Source: Cryptomeria japonica (lineage: Eukaryota; Streptophyta; Pinopsida; Cupressales; Cupressaceae). Taken from it: 64,000 bases of DNA. The notes under the pieces were generated by a model. It saw only the letters and a list, made by a program, of their open reading frames with translations, was not told the DNA's origin and made no database searches. The DNA is taken from positions 222,325,415-222,389,414 of the forward strand of contig NC_081410.1 in NCBI RefSeq assembly GCF_030272615.1, written 5' to 3'. Below are positions 57,387-64,000 of this stretch, piece by piece (positions within the stretch are counted from its first letter, which is position 1; each line of letters starts with the position of its first letter). The translations under genes were made by a program, and so were the position numbers.

Positions 57387-60300
57387 ATGGCTTCCACATC
57401 TCATACCAGTTCTAGTGCATCTATTGACTCTGAAAGTTTTATTCAACGGAAGTCAAAGTATAATGCCCTATCACAAGTTCCAAATGGAGTGATAGTAGAA
57501 GAGGGAATTTATAACTACATAGATTGCAAGATTGAAGACCTAGGGTCTTTGGCCATCCACTCCCAACTAGGTCTGTTTTGTGGAAAGGATAAGAAAATCA
57601 AACCGGAGTATAGTATCTTGGAGAAAAAGAAACTCCATAATGTTGTATACTTCCTGAAAGACTTTACAGAGGATCATTTTGAGTAGAGTCCATGGTGACA
57701 AAATGTACTTGGAGAGGACGCATGATATCACGTCACAGGCAATTCATGTAGTCACCAGTTTCTACAATATAGGGGAAGTACCAGACCTAAGGACTGTTAG
57801 CAAAACTGAAATGTCCAAGATCACCGGTTCAATGAGTGACTCATGTGGCATGATAGTCAATTCAATCAAGGATGATCTAGTGAAGCATCCATGTATGGTG
57901 ATTGGATACCGGACATTCTCAGCCAGTAAGATTAACTCTGTATCTACTGCAGCAGTAAATGCCGCTTACCGGATGATAAAGGAGGATGCATCATTTGACC
58001 TATGCACCACTATGCAGAGGCAACTCCTATTGAACCTGAAATCAATCAAACAAGATAATGCACTGAGGTTCAAGTTTGGACAACTATTGGTTGGGTTGTT
58101 CTTTTACTTTCAAGGATACTTCCCAGGAGTGGGAGACATTCAGTGGTCTATGGACCAAGCGGTTACCAAACAGACAAAGGAAAGTTTGCAAGCAGTGGGA
58201 ACCGATTATCCTGAAGTTTTGAACAAGTATTTTGATGAGTTCAGACAAAAAATGAGCCAAAGGATGAGGATCTCAGGTGATATCATCAAGAAATATGAAG
58301 ATGACATTTGTTTCACCATCCAGGTGGACAAATGCATAATGGAGGCTGTTGAGCCTAGAATGGAAGAAGTAGAGCCAATGGGCTATAAGGTGATGTACGA
58401 CATGCTGGAAGGGTATGCCTCTACCCTTATTGCCTCACCGCTTGATCCTAAGGCAAAGAGAACTGGAACCTACCTAGAGAGGATAGCACCGACTGAGGAA
58501 CCACCAGCAATGAAAGAGAAAGAACTGGCAGTGAAGAAGGCAAAGGCAGTGCCTGCAGCATCAGCACCGGTTACTACTGCAACTCCAAAAGTGACCAAGC
58601 GGTCACCAGCCAAAAATAAATTAGAAGCAGCACTGGCTAAAGTCTTTGAGAGGAAAAGAAAGACAAAAAGAAACTCTCTGGACTCAGAAGAAATTGTGTC
58701 TGAGGAGCAGCCCAAGAAGGCGAGACAGACAAGAAAGAAGACAAAGAATGAACTGGCATCTTCAACACCGGTAAATATAGATATCTCCTCCTACAAACCT
58801 TTGACACATTGTCAAAGAAATATCAAAAACATTAGGAGAAAAGTATTGAATGATTTAATTGATTATTTTGATGACTTTAATGATGATGAAAAGGAGGCGG
58901 TGGAAAAAGAAATAATTCAATATTTATGTATTAATGACCGGTCCCCTTCAGAAATTAGATCTGAAACACCGGATTCTTTGTATAAGTCCTTAGACAATAA
59001 ATGGCACATTGCCATAGAGCAAGAATAGGATATGAGAGAAAAAGTTTTTGGTGAACACTTTCCTGATGTATCAAATTCGGAACTGTTCGATGTAATGAAC
59101 AAATACAAAGGTATTTTCTTCATGAGAAGAAGAAGACTCCTATTACTAGAAGGAAAAGGTAAGGAAGTGCTCAAGGATACACACACTCGTGCTCTAGATG
59201 CTCTAAAGATGCATCGATTGGCTGAAGCCAACTGGCAAGTTGAGAAAGAAACGGTTATATCCAAACCGGATGAAGCATTTGATGATGAAGGAAACTTGGT
59301 TGATGAACCAGTCGACACTATTGATGTCGATGCCCTGGATGAAGAAGATGTTACTCAGGAAATACCATCTGAGGCAATAGGACAAGAGCAACAGGCTGAA
59401 CAGGAGAAGAAAGTCGAGGATAGATAGGAAGTGGCAAAGGAAGAGGCAGAGCAGAGGAAAAAGGATGAAGAAGAGAAGCAGAAGAAGCAGGAAGAAGAGA
59501 AAAAGAAGAAAGATGAAGAGGAAAAGAAGAAGAAAGATGAAGAGGAGAAAAAGAAAAAAGATGAAGAGGAGAAAAAGAAGAAGGAAGAGGAGAAGAAGAA
59601 GAAGAAGAATGAAGAGAAGAAGCAAAAGAAGGATGAAGAGGAGAAAAAGAAGCAAGAAGATGAAAAGAAAAAGAAAGAAGAGGAGGATAAGGAATAGGAG
59701 AAAAAGAAGGAAGCAGAGAGGAAGAAAGAAGAAGAAGATAAGGAATGGGAGAAGAAGAAGGAAGTAGAAAAGAAAAAGGCTGAGGAGGACAAGGAAGCAG
59801 AGAAGAGGAGAGAAGCAGAGAAGAAGAAAGTGGAAGAGGACAAGGCAGGAGAAGCGGCGAAAAGCACCCAGATGGAGACTCCGAAGGCAACTAGGAGTCA
59901 AGCCAAACTGGCTGACCTCTCCAGTCCTATAGATATCCAGTCTGCAAGTGAATCGGAGCTAATGCAGAGCATCAAGGTTTCTCAAGAGCGCCTTGAAATC
60001 ATTCGAAGGAAGAAGGAGCAGGACATAATTCAAGCGGCTATGGACACACTTACCGGTTTGTTACCCGGTACAAATCTTCCCAACATTGAATCATCACTAG
60101 CAAAGCTTAAGCTACTATGCACAGTAGTGGATGATCAGGTGCAGAGCCTGGAAGAAGTAGTTGAGGCAATTGTCAAGAAAGAGCATCAAAAAGCTCTTAA
60201 CATTTCTCTGGTAAAGAAGTTGAATGAGCTCTGATCTGAATTGCAGAAAGACCAAAAGGATATAAAGGATGCTTTGGATGAGGGAAATTTGCTACTTAGC

Positions 60301-60641
60301 AAAATCTGCCAACCCCATCTATTCTATGATGATGTGCTAGCTCAGAAGCAAAAGCTTCAAATAGACTTACAGTCTTACTTGAGCACATTCAAGCCACCCT
60401 ATGATTCCTTCACAACTTATGGGAAAACCATTCACCGGCTTCATATCCAGTCCGCCATAATGGAGCAAAAGATCAGCACATGGTCTAGAGATTTGCAGGA
60501 GATTCAACTGGTTTTACTTCCACATCTACAAATTCTTCAGAAGTGTTATCTAAACCTGGATGCCTTGATAGTTACATAGGAGATGAGCACAGTTGATGCC
60601 ATGGAAGAACAGGTCTCCCACATGCAAACAGAGAAAGAAGT
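57387..60641 (+). pseudogene. Element L ORF2: large conserved unidentified retroelement protein
   Basis: About 1080 codons from ATG 57387, with one frameshift near 57680 and five in-frame stops (TAG at 59026, 59425, 59695 and 60577; TGA at 60232). The globular N-terminal part (to about 58450) has ITSQAIHVVTSFYNIGEV, RFKFGQLLVGLFFYFQGYF, DIIKKYEDDICFTIQ and EPMGYKV. A basic Ala/Lys linker follows (58500-58760). Then comes DDEKEAVEKEIIQYLCIN, a Lys/Glu-repeat region (59430-59860) and a helical C-terminus (59880-60640). It shares blocks with F, K and M but none with known pol enzymes that I can see. Function unknown; a coat, targeting or accessory role is possible. Confidence 0.75.
59431..59860 (+). 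repeat. Purine-rich GAAGAGGAGAAAAAG repeat in ORF2 of element L
   Basis: Imperfect 15-base units encode repeats of KKKDEE over about 140 codons. The strand is almost pure purine. The long Phe/Ser- and Leu-rich open frames on the opposite strand are shadows of it. The protein would form a long, highly charged single alpha-helix or coiled coil. Confidence 0.85.
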
Positions 60642-61421
60642 TGTTGGCATATACACACTCCAATGAGACATTATATGTGATTGAAGGTTTTGTCATTGAT
60701 GGCAACCTTGCAATCTTATGGCACTGGAAAAATTATTATACCGGCATCAGCATATCACACTCTACACTGGCACTCAGGACACCGGCACCAGCACAGAAGA
60801 AAGGAAGTATACCGGCACAAAGGCCGACAAGATTTTGTTTATTATTGTAAAAATGTGTAAGCTGACTTGGCAAATTGTAAAATGACTTATATATAAAAGA
60901 GATCATTGTATACATTTGTGATGAGAAGTGTAGAAGCATAAAGGAAAATATTAGGTAGACCTATTGTGCAAAATATAGGTCAAGGGGTATATGTAAAGAA
61001 CAGAGCAAGAACTGGTACTGAATCTGGCATTGAAGATGGTATTGTAAAGTAGTACAAGATATTGGATTTGTATAATCCTTATTGTAAGTCAGTGAGACTT
61101 CCCATTGAGCAGTGAGCTCTAGGCAGTTGGCCTTCATGCATGTGCAGGCTCCTATTGTAAATAATATTCTCTTATTGGCCAGTGAGTGAATATTGTGGGT
61201 CACAAATCCCACCGAGGTTTTTCCCACACTGGGTTTCCTCATTAAAATCTTGTGTTATGGTGTGTTTTTCATGTGGATGTTTTTAATTCTGTTTATTGCA
61301 TTATTTCTTGCATACCGGTACACTATTATATTATGTTCTGCATGTTTTAAGTCAAGAAATTCCATTTACCGATTAGATACTGATTCACACCCCCCTCTCA
61401 GTATCTATGGGATCCCTAACA
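60642..61421 (+). repeat. 5' LTR of element M
   Basis: 780 bp from TGTTGGCATATACACACTCC to GGGATCCCTAACA, with TTTGTCATTGATGGCAACC, GGTTTTTCCCACACTGGGTT near 61216 and CACACCCCCCTCTCAGTATC at the end. The end closely resembles that of element C. Confidence 0.88.
60888..60898 (+). promoter_or_regulatory. TATA box in the element M LTR
   Basis: TATATATAAAA lies about 245 bases after the LTR start, in the expected U3 position. Confidence 0.6.
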
Positions 61422-61423
61422 AT

Positions 61424-61435
61424 TGGTATCAGAGC
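61424..61435 (+). other. Primer binding site of element M
   Basis: TGGTATCAGAGC, exact initiator methionine tRNA type, two bases after the LTR end. Confidence 0.9.
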
Positions 61436-61492
61436 TTGGTCCTCTATGTTCAAAAGCCTAACAGCTTGAGGAATATCTTGACACCGGTAAAG

Positions 61493-62649
61493 ATGGAAAA
61501 TCTGATGAAGCAACTAGAAGGAGCTCTTACAGACTATGATGCAGAAAAATTGAAAAATATCAAACTAGAAGATGATTTAAGGGAAGCTCAGGACATCATT
61601 CAGGTAGTTCAAGAAAATTTACTATTGCAAGAAATAAGAGAAGAGAACTTTGTGAAAAATTGCAAAATGAGAATGATGAAAAGGAATCACTTAATGATAT
61701 GATAAGCAAGTTGAAACGAGAGATCATGACAACAAAAAATGAAATGCAAGATATGACTATGAGATTTTGCAAAGAGATTGAGGATAGGAAGAAGAATGAA
61801 GAAGTAATGACGAGAAGACTAAGTGATGCAGCAAATGAGAACATGAGACTTAGCTATGAAAATGACATGTTGAAGACAGATCTGATGCATACTTAGAATG
61901 ACTCAAATGAACTGATGAGACAAAAAGAAGTCTTGGAAAGAGAATTAGAAACTGCAAATCAACATAAAGAAAAATTCAAGAAAAGCTCAGAGGAACTTGG
62001 CACCATGCTGAAGAATCAAAAACCTAAAGCTGACACTTCTGGAATTGGCTTTGAAGTTGGTGAAAGCTCTGGTACAGCAAATACTCAGGATCATAGCAAA
62101 CCGGTAAGACAACCTAATGCTTATAAATTCAATGGAAAATGCTTTAACTGTAATAAGTATGGTCATAGAGCAAATGAATGTAGATCTAGAAATTATCAAA
62201 ATATCAACACACCCACCAGTCAATGTTCTAAATGCAACAAAGTAGGTCACAACTCTGAAAACTACAGAATGAATGTGAGATGTTATGTTTGTGGAAGATT
62301 TGGACATTTATCTAATCAATGCAGAACACAAACCGGCATAGATTATGGGAAAGCTATTCAGAAAAATAATGTAACTTGTTATGCATGTAACAAGATTGGA
62401 CATATTGCTAAATTCTGTAGAAGTAAAGGAACATCGGTAGACAACAAAATTTCTAGCTTGAAAGGTAAAGAAAAAGTTGAAGAGGTTAAGCAAGAATTCT
62501 CAAAACAATGGATTAGAAAAGTTGATCTAAATATTGGGAATACTCCTCCACTAGTAGAACAAACCAATACTTCACCGGCAGAATAGAGTGATGCTTCACC
62601 GAAAGGACAGAACAGTACTCCATCAGTAGGAAGTTCTTCATCTAATTGA
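61493..62649 (+). pseudogene. Element M ORF1: coiled coil with four CCHC knuckles
   Basis: MENLMKQLEGALTDYDAEKL opens a coiled coil; one frameshift near 61650 and TAG stops at 61894 and 62584 interrupt it. SSEELGTMLKNQK and SGIGFEVGESSGT match G's gag (LDKMLRNQK, GLGFEEGQSS). Knuckles: CFNCNKYGHRANEC, CSKCNKVGHNSENY (last Cys to Tyr), CYVCGRFGHLSNQC and CYACNKIGHIAKFC; three are intact. The C-terminus has QWIRKVDLNIG and a short Ser-rich tail. Its ~370 codons are the best preserved ORF1. There is no capsid domain, protease or other enzyme. Confidence 0.82.
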
Positions 62650-62951
62650 AGAAAATTTCCTTGAGGGTTTGGCAATCTATTGATACATATGCTATTGTTC
62701 CCTTGGTTAGAGATAAGAAGCTGGAAATTACTTATTACCGGCAAACAATGTTAAGTGAATACTTAACCGGCATGCAATTAATGTGGTAGATAGCAAATAG
62801 ACACTATATAATCATGGTTTTGGCTCCATTTCATTTCACCAAGATTTCAAATTTACAAAGAGCGTGAAGACTCCGAGCTAAGGCATTTCAAGCAAGAAGC
62901 AAGAACACTCCAAACAATCATCCATCCTAAGGCAGTAAAAGGTATTTAATC

Positions 62952-63934
62952 ATGGCATCCACCTCTGCAATTGAATATATAGCAAACCCTACTGTTGTTG
63001 AAGTGATAAAAAGACCTAGACCCATATTTCAGTTAGTTCCCAAGATAGCAAAGAAAGATGATACCTTAGGTGCTTTTTCTCAAATTCCTAATGGAGTTGT
63101 TTATGCTGAAGACCCCAGAATGTACATCCACTGCAACATTGAAGAGTTAGGAGATGAAGAATTAAAAGTATGTTTAAAACTGTAATATGTGATAATACCG
63201 ACAATGTAAAAGATGAACACAAGATCATTGAGACCCTAGGATTTACAAAGATCCTTAGCATTCCTGAATTCAACAAGGATGTGATTAGGATATCTTAAGC
63301 AGGGTACATGGAGAAATTTTCTATTAGATGCAATCCACAAGATCACCAAGGAAGCTGTGAAAGTTGTCACAGGGTTACCGACCACTGGTAAAAGACCAGA
63401 TAAAACCAAGAAAGTTTCCAATGACCTAGTTATAAACCTAACTGGTGCAACATTCAACAGGAGGTCCCTAAGAGTTAATGATGTAACAGATATCAAGCTA
63501 CTCATGCAAATAGACTTAATTCAGTTTCAAGCTTATGCATTAAGAGTGCTTATGACATGGTCACAGACAATGCAAAAATTGATATATGTGAGTGGTTAAA
63601 GGATGAATTAATTGACAACATTGGAAAGATAAAGAAAGACAAGAAAGGAACTTTCAGGTTTGGAAATATGTTAGTATCTCTAATGCTACACATAACAAAA
63701 TAGGTTCCCAGTATATGTTACAAAGAACTTGGATATGATATACCGGTAGGCAAAAAATTAATAGAACTATTCAATAACATGGGTGAGAACAAGGAAAACA
63801 ATATTCATGACTTTTTTCAAGCATTAAAGGCCAAAATGAAGAAAAGAATAAGCTTATCATAGAAGATTGTAGACAAATACAAAGATGAAATATGCTTTGT
63901 CATCAAGAAAGATGAAATCTGGATGGAAATAGTC
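62952..63934 (+). pseudogene. Element M ORF2 (N-terminal part)
   Basis: MASTSAIEYIANPTVVEVIK starts at 62952. RPRPIFQLVPKIAKKDDTLG and PNGVVYAEDPRMYIHCNIEE match F (RPRPIFKWYPHVATLDDSVG, REGVAYVEDVRAYIHYHIED). After a frame change, ITKEAVKVVTGLPTTGKRP and KVSNDLVINLTGATF follow. Later frames have GTFRFGNMLVSLMLHITK and KIVDKYKDEICFVIKKDE, matching L, F and K. Three or more frameshifts and several stops are present. Element N cuts it in the middle. Confidence 0.75.
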
Positions 63935-64000
63935 TGTTGGTATTTTGGTATGGTTTTGTCATTGATGTCAACACCTGCTAAATACACCTACTTTGGAGAT
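63935..64000 (+). repeat. Start of a C-family copia LTR (element N)
   Basis: TGTTGGTATTTTGGTATGG, then TTTTGTCATTGATGTCAACA and CCTGCTAAA, are nearly identical to the start of the element C LTRs. It interrupts ORF2 of M and runs out of the window. Confidence 0.88.

Larger units (their letters stand above)
54509..60641 (+). mobile_element. Element L: pol-less LTR element with ORF1 and ORF2
   Basis: 5' LTR 54509-55608, primer site 55611-55622, ORF1 55659-56936, ORF2 57387-60641, where element M interrupts. The internal region of more than 5 kb contains no protease, integrase, RT or RNase H motif. It entered the gag knuckle region of copia E. This is the most complete representative of the family in the window. 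Confidence 0.85.
60642..63934 (+). mobile_element. Element M: pol-less LTR element with ORF1 and ORF2
   Basis: 5' LTR 60642-61421, primer site 61424-61435, ORF1 61493-62649, ORF2 from 62952, interrupted at 63935 by a C-family LTR. It lies in the C-terminal part of L's ORF2. The flank GAAGT (60637-60641) is the candidate target duplication. It has the same layout as L but is clearly diverged, so it is a separate subfamily. Confidence 0.85.

Noticed and set aside
59203-59901. Long minus-strand open frames rich in Leu/Phe/Ser
   Set aside because: They are complements of the purine-only KKKDEE repeat of ORF2 in element L; the repeat has no stops on either strand, and the composition is not protein-like.

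Overview
This window is plant repetitive DNA with no host gene that I can recognise. Every coding-like stretch belongs to a retrotransposon: Ty1/copia pol genes, one Ty3/gypsy pol, one plant L1-type LINE, and a set of LTR elements with two ORFs but no pol. The AT-rich, densely nested layout and the decayed copia LTRs rich in ACCGGT suggest a seed plant with a very large genome. A conifer is my best guess, but that is inference.

The window can be read as two stacks of nested insertions. In the left stack only right-hand ends are visible: gypsy element A (1-10972) sits in the gag of copia B (10973-31955); B sits in ORF2 of pol-less element F (minus, to 37306); F sits in the protease of copia G (minus, to 42860); and G sits in an LTR fragment O (42861-43251). 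B's own 3' LTR was hit three more times: by an 8-kb LINE (14627-22656, 13-bp target duplication), by a complete copia element C (23264-29897, TSD TGTAG) and by a solo LTR (30060-31433, TSD GGTTA). G's protease also holds a solo LTR (37347-38618). Then come a solo LTR H (43252-44236) and about 0.5 kb of unassigned DNA. In the right stack only left-hand ends are visible: copia J (44770) is entered by pol-less K (45850, minus), then copia E (49062, minus), pol-less L (54509), pol-less M (60642) and a C-family LTR N (63935 to the window end).

The most interesting content is the family F, K, L and M. L, M and F show an initiator-Met-type primer binding site. L, M and F encode ORF1, a coiled coil followed by about four CCHC zinc knuckles. 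All four encode ORF2, a large protein with a conserved globular N-terminal region, a charged linker and a helical C-terminus. No protease, integrase, reverse transcriptase or RNase H is seen in the visible parts. ORF1 resembles the C-terminal half of the unusually long gag of copia G. The termini match those of autonomous copia elements here (B, C, E), which suggests that copia proteins mobilise them. A second unusual unit is the LINE: a third ORF follows its RNase H, and the 13-bp target duplication encloses all three ORFs. The gypsy element has lost its RT and carries four arrays of 21-bp (seven-codon) repeats in its leader.

Almost all coding regions carry in-frame stops, many of them TAG where CAG or TGG is expected, and frameshifts. 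The longest open frame is 714 codons in element C (integrase end, RT and RNase H). Element boundaries rest on LTR ends, primer sites, polypurine tracts and target duplications read directly from the sequence. Lineage names and mobilisation in trans are inference.
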